Shown piece by piece: positions 1 to 11,520 of a stretch of 64,000 nucleotides of DNA. The number at the start of each line of letters is the position of its first letter. Positions within the stretch are counted from its first letter, which is position 1. The notes under the pieces were generated by a model. It worked only from the letters and a program-made list of their open reading frames with translations. It did not search any database and was not told the DNA's origin. This DNA comes from Lathyrus oleraceus (Eukaryota > Streptophyta > Magnoliopsida > Fabales > Fabaceae), in assembly GCF_024323335.1 (NCBI RefSeq), contig NC_066581.1, positions 177,685,330 through 177,749,329 on the forward strand. The letters are read 5' to 3'. Made by a program: the position numbers and the translations under genes.

Positions 1-1925
1 ATCAACAAACATCAGGCATCACAAATCCACAAGCCAATTGCATTGAAATACAGGGAACAGCATGCATCGAGCAAAGTTAACATTGAATATCAAAATTCAT
101 TTCCAAATATTTCATGCATTACTTAATCATTTTATGTGAATCAAAGCTCAAAATGCTCAGCATGTAAGGATCTATTGGACACATAGCATGGATTAGAGAA
201 ATAAGGTGGTCGAAACTTTACTTGATTTTGAAGAAACTTGAGATGTAGTGGTTGTTTGATGGATGCAAGCTGAAACAGAAGAAGATCTTGGTTGGTGTTG
301 GTGTATACTTGGAGCCTTTAGATTGAACACCTCAAATTCCACTTGAAACAAAATCTGCCATAGCTGAAGCTTGAAGGAAAACAGGGCACGAAAATGGACT
401 TCCAGCTGATGATTGATGGTTCAAACAGCTCTCAAATGATGGTCAGAACATGGAACAACCAAGAGGGGCTCGTGTCTTTTGAGACTTTTGAGCAGAAATG
501 GCAATCGAGCAAAAATGCAAGAAGGAGAGAATGAGAGTATCTGATGTGCAAAAGCTGTGGCTAGGGTTGGTTTGTGACAGAAAAATCCCTTATATTGGTC
601 TGTTTAAACTTGGTAATGCAGGTGCTAAACTAGATTAGTTAAATGAAGCCAATTTGCAAACTTGCTAATTTTACACATAAGCACATGGAGGTGTGAAGGC
701 TGCACGAATTGGGCCCTGAAACATGCTGTAAATGGACCTCATATTTGCTGTTTTAAATCTGCTGATAGAGTGCTAAGTGTGCTTAAGTGAAATGAAGTAA
801 AAATCACAATTTGCTAACTTGGCCAAAAATGCAAGTGGAGGTGGTATGGTAGCAAGCTTGCCCGAGTTTGGGCCTTAGACAAGTCCCAAATGACATTCTA
901 AACACTTCCCAATTGGCCAAATATGCTGAAAAGGTTTAAATCAAAAAGTCAACTATTGGTCAAACTTGATTTTTAAATGAAACAAATCAAAAAATGCCAT
1001 TTTGATTGGCAAGGTTTTGGTATATGATGTTTATATTTTTGGAAAGAGGAGGAAAAATGTGGTTTGTAGGAAAAAACCCCACCAATTTTGGCCAAAGGAA
1101 TCATGAGATATGGCTTGTTGAAGTTCAAAAAATGGTGAAAATGAAATGATCATATCTTGCAAACCATTCATGGGATTTGAGAGTTCTTGGACTTTTTGAA
1201 AATGGGAGAACAAGATCTTCAACTTTCATGTTGGGCAAAAATTCATTTGAAGCTTGTATCATGATGCAAGTTGAGGATCAAGAAATTTCCATTTTTGGCA
1301 GTTAAAATTACAGGTCCACTTTCTATTTTGGGAAATTTTCTGATTGGCTTCAAATTCTTCAATGATGTTGATTGCCATGTCACATAAGGCCTATTAGGAC
1401 ATGAATAAGCTCTCTCAAACCAAATCCATCCATCAAATCCACAAAAAATCAACCACAGTTGACCAACTTTGACTTTTCTAGGGTTTTGGATGACTGAAGC
1501 ACTTCTGATGAATTCCAAACCCTAATTCCTTGAGACCTTGACTTCAAATGATGTCCCAAGTTGTATGGACTCTTGATTATTGATCATGGGGCCCAAATTC
1601 CACAAGAATGGCCACCATCCACTGCTTTGACTGACTGTTGACTGTCTTTGACCTTCTAGGGTTTTTGACTGACTGTGCATTGACTGATGACCTCTGAGCC
1701 TTCAACCCTTGACTTGAACACTTCAAATGGACCCTCTAGTCATGTGAACTTGATGTACAAAACCTAGGGCCCTGGCTCCTTGAGAAACACCCTTGCTTGA
1801 TTGGTGGACTGATCTCCTGATCAGTTTGACCTAATTTCTTGCTTGCTTGCTCTTGAGGCAACTGGGGACAATGCAAATGCTATGCAATGGATCATGATAT
1901 GATATGACTTAATATGGGATGATAT
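1..1925 (-). mobile_element. Ogre-type LTR fragment (element A)
   Basis: Positions about 1200-1520 align by eye with 14990-15290 of the element C LTR; shared landmarks are the 'caagatcttcaactttcatg' stretch, 'ttccatttttggca' and 'gacttttctagggttt'. The order matches a minus-strand LTR whose 5' (TGTAAGACC) end would lie to the right. That end is missing: the similarity stops in the GATAT-rich stretch before 1930 and integrase coding sequence of the opposite orientation follows. On the minus strand a TATA-like 'TATAAG' lies near 589-594. No coding capacity is seen. The fragment is probably a remnant of another Ogre that was deleted or interrupted here. Confidence 0.7.
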
Positions 1926-2412
1926 GTACACTGATAGGTGCAAATTTGAGGTGCTACATACATCTGTCCGCACTTCAACAAGGGCAACCCCTTTCTCTCT
2001 TGTTTACGGCATGGAGGTTGTGGTCCTAGTAGAGGTGGAGATCCCATCAATGAGAGTCTTGATGGAAGCCAAGTTGACTGATGTTGAATGGGTTCAGAGT
2101 CGTTATGACCAGCTGAATTTGATAGAAGAGAAAAGATTGTCTGCCATGTGCCATGGTCAGTTATATCAACAAAGGATGAAGAAAGCCTTTGATAAGAAGG
2201 TCAAACCTCGTGTGTTTTGAGAAGGTGACCTTGTGCTCAAGAAAGTCTTGTCTTTCGCGCCCGATTCCAGGGGCAAGTGGACTCCAAACTATGAAGGTCC
2301 ATATGTTGTCAAGAGAGCCTTTTCAGGCGGTGCTTTGATACTTACAACTATGGATGGGGAGGATTTCACTCGTCCTGTGAATTCAGATGTAGTCAAGAAA
2401 TACTTCGCCTAA
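1924..2412 (+). pseudogene. Ty3-gypsy (Ogre) integrase C-terminal end, element B
   Basis: The reading frame gives the C-terminal part of an Ogre/Tat integrase. Landmarks are 'TPFSLVYGME', 'EIPSMRVLMEAKL', 'YDQLNLIEEKRL', 'MCHGQLYQQRMKKAFDKKV', then 'GKWTPNYEGPYVVK' and the terminal 'KKYFA' followed by TAA at 2410-2412. The last segment is the small C-terminal DNA/chromatin-binding domain; the catalytic DDE core is absent. A TGA at 2218-2220 interrupts the frame exactly where the homologous copy in element C (35012-35350) has CGA (Arg), so this is a nonsense mutation by C-to-T. The first ~30 bp may belong to the junction with A rather than to integrase. It is a broken remnant; the upstream part of pol is not in the window. 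Confidence 0.88.
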
Positions 2413-5313
2413 AAATAAAAATAGAATAGCCTGCTAAGTTGAAAACCCGAAAGGGCGACTTAGGCACAAATGAGCGTCTCGGTGGATTGAAAACCAGAAA
2501 GGGAGATCCAGGAAAAAGTTAGAGACATAAAAAATGAATATGTATCCCGTTAGATTGAGTACCTCATCCCGGGGCAATCTAGGCAAAAATTAGGGATTTG
2601 GCAAGTAATTGCACCCTGACAAGACTTTGTTCTACAAGCTGTCATCCGTACGAGATTCTCGCTCAGTCATTATCAACTGAAGCTTCGAATACATCGGATT
2701 CAGAGTTGGTGGAGAAATGATCATTATGTTCAATGTAGTCCTTTTCCAATATATATCACCAATTTCAAATTTGTAAAGATCCATGGAGTCTCTCCATTTG
2801 CAGACTACCATTCCATCAAATAAATTTGAGCCTTTATCCAATTATTTGCACTCTTATTTGGTTCTATTCAACAAATGTTTTGCATGTTTTAATTGAGAAA
2901 AGTCATTGTTTTAAATAAATAAATTTTTCATAATTTGTTTTTAAACAAAGTGAACATTCACAATGATAAAAGGATACTTGGGATGTCTTCAGTGCTCTCC
3001 CAAGGATTGTATAATTCCCAATAGGGTAAGACATTTGTTCATATTCCTGGCATGACGGTATCCTTTCCTTCAGAACCTTTGTGGTTTTTCCTCCCGAGCA
3101 GAGTGGTTGATGAAGAAGTTTATCTACCTTCAGCGGAGTTATGATCCTTCCTCCTCAGCAGATGTGATCTCGTCATAGTGGTGACCCTGGAGACTTCTGA
3201 TTGGTGGTTGTTCCCCACAGAGTTCCATTATCCCCTCTGATAATTTCCCTAGTAGAGTTGCTTCTGCGGCGGATTTTATCTGTATGATGATCTTGTCCCC
3301 GGCTGGGATGACTGATGCTCATTCCCCTGCAGAGATCTTTGATTCCTGGTATCTCCGGTCCCCATCAGATGGGATGTTCCCTAGTGGACCTGGCTTTCTC
3401 TCTCGAGTTGTAGTACCGGATGTTTGTCCATCGATCTTTGGACCTGTTTGTGTTAGATATGTCTGTTTTGTCAGCATTCATCATACATAAACCATGCATA
3501 TATACATATAATTTCAACATTCAAATATTCATGTCGCATTATTTGCCATAATCACCTTTGTTTGATTGTCCCCTGCTATTCGATGATACATATTTCACCA
3601 AGAAGATGTTTGTGTCTGATCTCCCCATGTAGAGTCAGCTCCATAAGCAGAAAGCGTCTATCCTTTCTTCCATACTCCCTACTGAGTTATGTCCTCGTGG
3701 ATGATTGTTACTCCCGTTTCCTCCCAACACAAATATTGGTATGGAATTCCCTCTGAGTTATATCCTCATAGGGGATGAGTCTTGTTTCATCGTGCCTCTC
3801 TACTTTGTTCCTAGATTGGCTTCTCGTGATTTTCCCTGCGCTTCCCCGTAGTTTAGATGAATGATTGCTCATTAACTAGTAATCATCCAATCCTTTCCCC
3901 GACGAAGTCTGTGGTTTTCTACCCTCATACCGGTAGTTGTAAACCCTATTTCTATCCCCTTGCAGAGTTAACCTTATTTTTGTTCATCCTAACTGATGAT
4001 GGTTACTCTTCCGTGGTTTTCTACCCAGTATCCGGTAGATGTAATCCTCTCTTTGACGGTTATCTTTATCCAATATTCGGTATTGATAGTCCTTCACCCT
4101 TTTTTTTAGTATATCTCCCTATAACCGATGACATATCTCCTAGAACATTGCTTTTGTCAGTGTCTCTCCTAGCGAGTCATCTTTCATTTGCCGATTGTCG
4201 GTAATGATTGTTTCTCCCCTTGATTTGGTCATCATTTTTTACCTAGTATTTGGTATCTCGATACCTTTTCTTTCGGTCGATTTATCCTTCATTCACCCAG
4301 TAACCAGTTGTGGATAATCTTCCATGTGAGTATATTATCTACGTTCTGACGTTAATAGATAATATACATCATGCACTCTTCGGTCGAAGTATTTTGCTCT
4401 TCCCTAGTCGAGTAAGATTCGTATCCCCTATTTGCGGAGTCGAATGCCCATCCCTGTAATCGAGTTTGCTTTTAGCCCTCTTTTGGATGATGAGTGTCTT
4501 GGAAATATTCCCCAATTCACGCTTGGTTGGTCACCTATTATATGCCTAGTAACCAGTATCCCTGGTGTTCCTTCCCTTCTGCTCCCTATTATGACCTTTT
4601 GTCCCCTGTGGAGTCAGATTTCCTGAGTCGAGACATACCTTCCTAGGTCCTCCTCATATGATTTTGGATGTTTGGTATCTCTCACCCTTATACCGGTCTT
4701 AGATACTCATTCTCCCTGAGCGTGTTGTTCTCTCACCCTTATACCGGTGTTTCGATCACATGTCTCCTTGAGCTTATTACCCAATAACCGGTAATACCTC
4801 ATCCTATTGTTTCCTCAGATGAGTCATGTTTGGACCTTCCCCTGTGAAATCCCTTAGTGGATGTTCCCCATCTGAGTCCGGATTTTCATCCGAAGTATCC
4901 TTCGTGGATAACTTTGTTGTATTGGCATATTCCCCAATACACGCATCATTGAGTCAGCTCGAGTCTTTCCATTGATTTATTTTCATGGAATTCCTCTCGT
5001 GTCCCTCAGCAAGTCTTAAGTCGTGACCTGCTCACGCATTTTATTCCCTTTCTTATCCCCATTAGAATCCCCAGAGTCTCTTTCCCATTGAGCGTATTTA
5101 CTCATATGGATTGTCAGTTTCTCCTAATTTCTTTTCTCTTTGTGGACATATATCTTCACAGATTATTACCTTTTGCATACATTCATTTGCATTATGAGGT
5201 CTCTTAGGGACCGAAATTCGTCTCTTTGTTATTATTTAAGCCCATTATACCTCGTCGAGACGAAGATTTTAACCTTCACTTCTCCGGCTAGAATGACCTT
5301 AAATAGGGGCATT
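2413..5313 (+). repeat. Hypervariable 3'UTR of Ogre element B
   Basis: This is non-coding sequence between the integrase stop and the 3' LTR. It opens with two or three degenerate copies of a motif 'gttgaaaacccgaaagggcg..taggcaaaaa' (2430-2600). It continues as irregular units rich in 'cccc(a/g)agcagagt' (about 3080-3350) and 'acc(c/g)agta(a/t)ccggta' (about 3900-4800). The whole stretch aligns with the reverse complement of the element C 3'UTR (28500-35000), including a strongly conserved island at 3443-3495. Short ORFs here have no coding character. Hypervariable repeat-rich 3'UTRs are a known Ogre property. Confidence 0.8.
5291..5313 (+). promoter_or_regulatory. Polypurine tract upstream of B 3' LTR
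   Basis: The sequence 'ttaaataggggcat' lies immediately 5' of the LTR start TGTAAGACCC. The same arrangement is found on the minus strand next to the C LTR (15682-15700) and, diverged, next to the E LTR (47763-47780). This is the expected plus-strand primer for reverse transcription. Confidence 0.65.
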
Positions 5314-6826
5314 TGTAAGACCCCAATTTTGACCCTAAGATCTCTCATGGCATCATAACATTTGCATTTGCATTGCCTCAAGGATCATAAGCATCTTGGC
5401 TCCTTACCTTTGGGGTGGGGTCTCTTGTGAGTGGTTTGAGATCACCAAGCAGGCTTGAATTGTATATCATTGCTTTTCTCATTTGATTTACTAACCAAAA
5501 GCACAAAAATATGTCACTAACATCTTTTGTTTATAGCTTGAGCAGTCACAAGGTCTAAAGCTTCTAGGAGATCCTATGTGCATTGATATGGTCAAGAGAA
5601 GATGAAAGCAAGCATGGATATGGTTCTCAAAGCTCTCATCCATCAAATATGCCTCCCAAATATCTTATTCACCATTTTGATCAAAGCAAATCAAAGGGTT
5701 TGAGGGTTGTTTCCCAAGGAAACCCTAATTCATATGTTCATCAACTGTGCCTTGCTCATGAAGCAACCTCAACCCATGGTCAAATACAATCAAGGGAAGT
5801 TCTTTAATTCATCATTTCATGCATATTTTAACTTATTTGAGTGTCCTCAATCATCAATTCATGAAGATATGAGTTTTGAACTTGAGAAGTTGATCAGTCA
5901 ATTCATCTGGCTATTTTGAAATGCACTGAGACCTAACTTTTTATGTGTTGGTCAAATGGAGATGATCCCAAGAGAAATACGGTTCTTAATAACCATATGA
6001 ACAACTTTTATGTTCATAAAAATTTGATTTGAAGCTTGGAAGGTCATCATCCATTCCAAGACATTATAGGTCATTTTGACCAAACCCTAATTTAGGGTCA
6101 ACTTCCCAAGGACATAACTCATTCATTTTTCATGATCTGGAGGTGAGACCAGGTGCATTGGAAAGATTAAGATGTCTACCTCAAATGTTATGTTGAGAAA
6201 AATTGCAAAATCTCAAAATAAATACATGTGATAATGCAAAACATTATAGGTCACTTTGGACCAAATGCATTGAAATGTGAAAAATCCAACTTCAAGTGCC
6301 CATAACTTCTTCATAAAAAATGCAAATGATGAAAAATTTAAGTCTGAATTTATTTCCTTTCAAAGATCTACAACTTTCATGTTGAAGATTTTGTCATTTG
6401 GAGCTTGCATCATTAAGACAGAAGGGCTTGAACTTTGGCCAAATTTGAAAATTCCACATATGCATGTTTTGCACCCTACACTTCAAGTTCAATTTTCACT
6501 AATTTCCAAGGACCAAATGGAGTTTTGATCAACATGACATTTGTTCCTTATGCAATAAGCTTTCCAACCACTACTCATAAGGTTGCATTTTAATTTTGGA
6601 CATGGCATTTTCGAAGACTTCAATGTAATAGTGCATTTTGTAAAAATCATTTCAATTGCCATGCATGAGCTCATACAGTCCAATCTGCATGTCCATTCTC
6701 ATTCCCTTTGACATAATCTTGCAATTCCAAGTGGAATTGGGCCCTCCATGTGCCTGTACAGGCCCATGCATGGAGACCCTCTTCACCTATGCACAAGATT
6801 TGATCATGCTTGCAACTCCCTTCATC

Positions 6827-6834
6827 TATAAATA
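6827..6834 (+). promoter_or_regulatory. TATA box in LTR B
   Basis: 'TATAAATA' lies about 1.5 kb into the LTR, in a 'catctataaatacaaggc' context. LTR F has the same box in the homologous place (53582-53589). It marks the likely start of the R region. Confidence 0.6.
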
Positions 6835-7272
6835 CAAGGCCTTGGCTTCATAATTTCTCAACCTAAAGGCGCCCCAATTGCTGCTGAACTCAAAACTCAA
6901 CCCTCACTAAAGGAACTATTGTATTTCTCTTCAAATTTTTCAGATCTGAATTTTGATTTCATTGATCAATCTTCATATCTCAAAGTTCCTAAACCTTCTC
7001 TACTTGATCCATAGTGCTTACTGTTTGCAAAAGAATCCAAAGATCTTGACTCACATCCTTGCAATTCAAAGGATTTCTTCAACTAAATTTTGCTTCGAAC
7101 CAGCTTCTATATTGTTCCATATGCTTTGTTATTGTGTGATCTGAAGTCCTCTGCATAGAGGCAACATTATTGTGCTTTCAATTTTTGAAAATCATTAAGT
7201 TCACTTGAACACCACAAAATTTCCACCTCTGATTTCTCTCAATCTAGAGATCTAGAGTGGAATTGAGTGGTA

Positions 7273-7296
7273 CTGGGGTGATGTACATCACCCCAG
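7273..7296 (+). repeat. 24-bp perfect palindrome in LTR B
   Basis: The left half 'ctggggtgatgt' is followed directly by its exact reverse complement. The homologous site in LTR F (54028-54051) differs by a paired G-to-A / C-to-T change in the two arms, so pairing is kept there; one other pair is lost. Confidence 0.85.
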
Positions 7297-9958
7297 CTTT
7301 CGAATGAAGCCTGGATCGTGCATTTTGGTTGCCTTTTGAATCTCTGCAAATTTTGGACTTCGCCAGAGCTGGCTGGAGAAGACGGTGGCGCTGGCCACCA
7401 TCTGGTCTCCAGATTCAATCAGGAGCGTCCCTCTCCTTTTCCAGATTGAATCTCAAAAATGCCTTGTTATGACTTTTTTTGAGGTTCCATGTGATTCATT
7501 GACCTTGGTGTTTGGTGAGCGCGCGCGTGTGGACTTTTTGATCTGCCAGCTCAATTAATGAGCTCAGATCCAACGCTCCACGCTTTTTCTTATTTTCTAT
7601 TTTCTGATTTTAATTTCTTTTATTTATTTTAATTCCATTTTACTTTAAAAATTCATATCTCTGTCATTATTGGTCCAAAAATTATGGGACCAATTTCATT
7701 CTTCTCCTTTTAATTTCTACTTTCTTAAAATGATTTTTAGTATTTTTTATTTTATCATTTGATATTTTTCATGAATTTTCTCTTTTCTGGTTATTTTTAA
7801 TTCATTTTAAATAGTTTTTGATATTCAAAAAATACAAAAATATTTTTCCAACCTCTTTGAATGATGATAGATCTATGAAAAATACTTTCATTAATTTATT
7901 AATTGATTTGAGATTTATTTGAGATTTTAGTTCAATTAGGTTATTTTTATGCATTTTTAATTGATTTAAAATAGTTTCTGACTTTTAAAAATGTTGAAAT
8001 TTCTTGTCAAACTTTGTTTGACCATGTTGAACTTGGGATAATTCACTTGGACTTTTAAAAGTTGATTTGAAGTGAGTTTGAAGTTTGACCTTACTTTATT
8101 ATTTTAATTCAAGTTTTATTTTAAATATTAAAAATGCCAAAAATATTTTATTTGTTTCTTGACTTCTAATCTTCATTTTGCTTCTGTTTTCTATTGTTTG
8201 ACCTTGATATCCTCTATCTTTGGTCAATGCTTGTTGATTAGTACATACCATTTCCATTAATGCACTTTTAATTCTTCTTCTTCTTCTTTTTCTTTTTGAT
8301 CAATTAGTTAAAGATTGGTGGTTAGCATTGATACATGGAGGTTTAATCTTCCTTGATTCAAATCTAATTCATCTTGATCATAGATCAAGTGAATGACTTT
8401 GCATTAAGGATAGATTGCTTCCTAAATCATGCAAAGAACCTAAATCAATTCAAGATCATTTCTCATCTTCTTTTTGGCATGGCAAGTTGTTGGAGTTTGA
8501 TTCACTAATCAAGACCTCTAACTTGTGTTGTTGCCTACATTATTATTGATCGACCTCAGATAAATGTGACTTCTACATAAGTCCAATTACGATTGCTTAA
8601 CATAGCGCTAAATTTTCCTTATGGCACACTAACTATTAACACTAACCATTAACTATTAACATTTAATTCTTGCACTTTACATTTATGCAATTTTCTATTC
8701 TTTTACATATTATTCATTTGTTTTGCTCTTTGCTCACATGAGCACATGTTTATGTTAATGCAATTTGCCTTTTGCTCACTTGAGCACATAATTGTGTATA
8801 TATTATTGTGCTTGTGTTTTGTTTTGATTGTTGTGGACCAAATGCAAAGAAATGGACAAATGGACTTAGTTTCTAGGATATTCCCTATGCAAAATTGGAG
8901 TAAGAGGACCTTAATGTGGAAGATGGATTAGAAGGACCAAACCTCTAAACTCACTCTTGTCCATTCTTGATTTGCTTCATAAGACTCTTTGATGTGTGTG
9001 TGATTTTGTGCTAGGGGATCCTATGAGAACTCAACTTGAAGAATCATTGCCATGTTCATCTAAAGTGAAAGATACAAGAGGCATTGGGGATCTTCTAAGA
9101 AGCTTGTTTGATTATGTTGATTGCTTGAGCTTACAATTATTTTGCTTGCATATTCCAAAGGATGGGAGCTACTTGGATCATCAATATGATCTCAAGAGGG
9201 GAACTCCATTTGTGGTCTTGTTTCTTATCCCTCGTCTCTTGTATGATTAGGACATTAGCCATTCTTCTTCTTCCCCCCACTCTAACCCAAGCCAAAACTT
9301 TTTGTGCAAACATTAACACTTGTTTTCAAACATTAGAAACCTAAGCATTATGCTTTTGATTTTTCAAACTTTCTTTTCATCACACTTATTTTGAATTGAA
9401 TCTTTAAATCAACTTTGACCATATTTTGTAAATACTTTTCATTGGTAAATATAACCCATTCAAATGCCTTTTTATGGTTTCAATGTCCACTTTCTTAATC
9501 AAAACTTTTCATAACCTTTAGCTATTAGGTTTGAGTTATCCGTGAGGTAGATGTAATACTCACCTATATCCTTAGTGATGGACATTGAGTCTTCCATGCT
9601 TATTATAGAGTTAACCCCTCACTAGCATGTTGAAGTTATCCTCACATGGTGGATTTGTGGTTTTAGGTCGAGTTTTCTCCCTTGGATAAAAAAAGACCTT
9701 AAGGTTTTTGGACCAATCAATTCATCAACTTGTTTTGAGATTTTTACCCCGAACTACGAGGTTTTGATCCTAATCTTTTTAAGATGGTACGTAGGCAATG
9801 GGTTTATCCATCCAAACACAAAATGTAAATAACTTGTATATTCTCTCCTCATCTCTTCAATCATGTTTGCACAAACAAATTTTCACAAAATACCAACCTT
9901 ACAACAAATGTGAAAAGGGCTCCCTAGGAGTCCCTAGGATGTTTTGGGTGCTTAAAAC

Positions 9959-9963
9959 CTTCC
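9959..9963. repeat. Target-site duplication of element C, left copy
   Basis: CTTCC precedes the terminal TGTAG of the C LTR. The same five bases follow the other end of C at 43353-43357. Removing C and one copy restores a continuous LTR sequence resembling the end of LTR H (58035-58060, 'aataccttcccttcgcataacc'). Confidence 0.9.
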
Positions 9964-10979
9964 TGTAGCGGTGTATTCGTCACTTTATGATTTATTGATT
10001 AAACCAAAAGAAAAGCATACAAAGAAATCGAGTCGCCACCGCACTTTTATTTATCCAAAGGATTGGCTAAAAAGCGAACAAAAGCCTAAGAAGTTTTACA
10101 CATAGAAAACTAATGAAAAGATCAAAGAATCTGGGTAAGGGGTAAATTACGCAATGGGAAGGTGTTAGGCACCCAAAACGTCCTAGGTACTCGGGAGCCC
10201 TTTTCACACTTGTTGTATAAAAAGTTAATTTGTTTATGACATATTGTGCAAACATGATTGGGAAGATGAGAAAAGAATATACAATTTTATTATTTTTGTG
10301 TTTGAACGGATGAACCCGTTGCCTACGTACCTTTCCATAAAAGGTAAAGGATCAAAAGGCCGTAGTTCGGCTAAAAAATTTCCAAAATATGAGTGGGTTC
10401 ATTTTAAAACAAGAGCACTAAGGCTTTTCATTATCATCGGGAGAAAACTCAACCAAGACCAACAATCCACCATGCAAGGATAGCTTCAACATACTAGTGA
10501 GGGGTTAACCCTATAATAAGTATGGAAGACTTACAATCAACTCACTAAGGATGTGGTGAGATTTACATCAACCACTATGAGAATTAAAACCTATGGCTAA
10601 TGTATGAAAACATATCAACAATGGACAAAGCCACAAAACAATTGAATGGGTGTGATTAATTGATTATGAGTATTCACAAAAGGATGGTCAAAGTATGATT
10701 AGATTCAATTCAGAAAGAAGTATTATCAAAAGTGAAGTTTGAAAAGTCAAGGACTTAGAGTCCAGGTTTCTAATTTGAAAAGACATGAAAATGTTTGCAC
10801 AACATGTATTTACAAGTTTCAAAAATCAACAAGTGAAAAGGGGGTTTTGAAACAGAAAGGGTGTGGACGAAGGAGTGTAAAACTTCCAGAAGTTCACCTC
10901 TTGAAATCATATAGAAGATGATTCAATTGTGTCCTTTGGAAAGAAGCAACAAAGTAAGTAAGCAAATAAAAAGCAAGGT

Positions 10980-11520
10980 GATACTGGATGCCAATCAATG
11001 GACTTATACCAATCTCACAAACAAAAGTGGATACCGGATACCAATCAATGGATTTACACCAATCTCCTAAAACAAAACAATGATACCGGATGCCAATCAA
11101 TGGACTTATACCAATCTCACAAAACAAAGGTGGATACCGGATACCAATCAATGGATTTACACCAATCTCCTAAAACAAACAAGGATATCAGATGCCAATA
11201 AATGGACTTATTCCAATCTCCTAAGATGAAACAAAACATGGATGTCAGATGCCAATCTATCTGGGCTTACTCTAATCTCCCAAAACAAAACAAAACATGG
11301 ATGTCAGATGCCAATCTATCTGGGCTTACTCTAATCTCCCAAAACAAAACAAAACATGGATGTCAGATGCCAATCTATCTGGGCTTATACCAATCTCCAA
11401 AGACAAAACAAAATATGGATGTCATATGCCAATCTATCTGGACTTACTCTAATCTCCAAAGACAAAACAAAATATGGATGTCAGATGCCAATCTATCTGG
11501 ACTTACTCTAATCTCCAAAG
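10980..11520 (-). repeat. 50-59-bp tandem subrepeats in C 3' LTR
   Basis: About ten units, each beginning 'gata(c/t)(c/t)(g/a)gat(g/a)cc' and ending 'ccaatctc..aaaacaaa'. The first four units alternate between 'ggatgcc..gacttatacc' and 'ggatacc..gatttacacc' (a dimer of ~102 bp). The later units are 57-59 bp and contain 'caatctatctgg'. The equivalent array in the other LTR is 38696-39236 and has exactly the same length. Confidence 0.9.

Larger units (their letters stand above)
5314..9963 (+). mobile_element. 3' LTR of Ogre element B, left part (split by element C)
   Basis: The LTR starts with TGTAAGACCCCAA at 5314, directly after the PPT. It is 4.65 kb long to the point where element C interrupts it, and it resumes at 43358-43546. 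It contains a TATA box at 6827, a 24-bp palindrome at 7273-7296 and long AT-rich non-coding sequence (7600-8700). A strongly conserved block around 8540-8630 is also found in LTR F near 55300. The ORFs inside it are short and not conserved. Starts and ends agree with Ogre LTRs (TG..CA). Confidence 0.85.

Noticed and set aside
1..1925. Missing left part of the E LTR separated by B
   Set aside because: A covers the U3 side of an LTR, which E already has (to 47762); the part missing from E is the U5 side, so A is a different copy.
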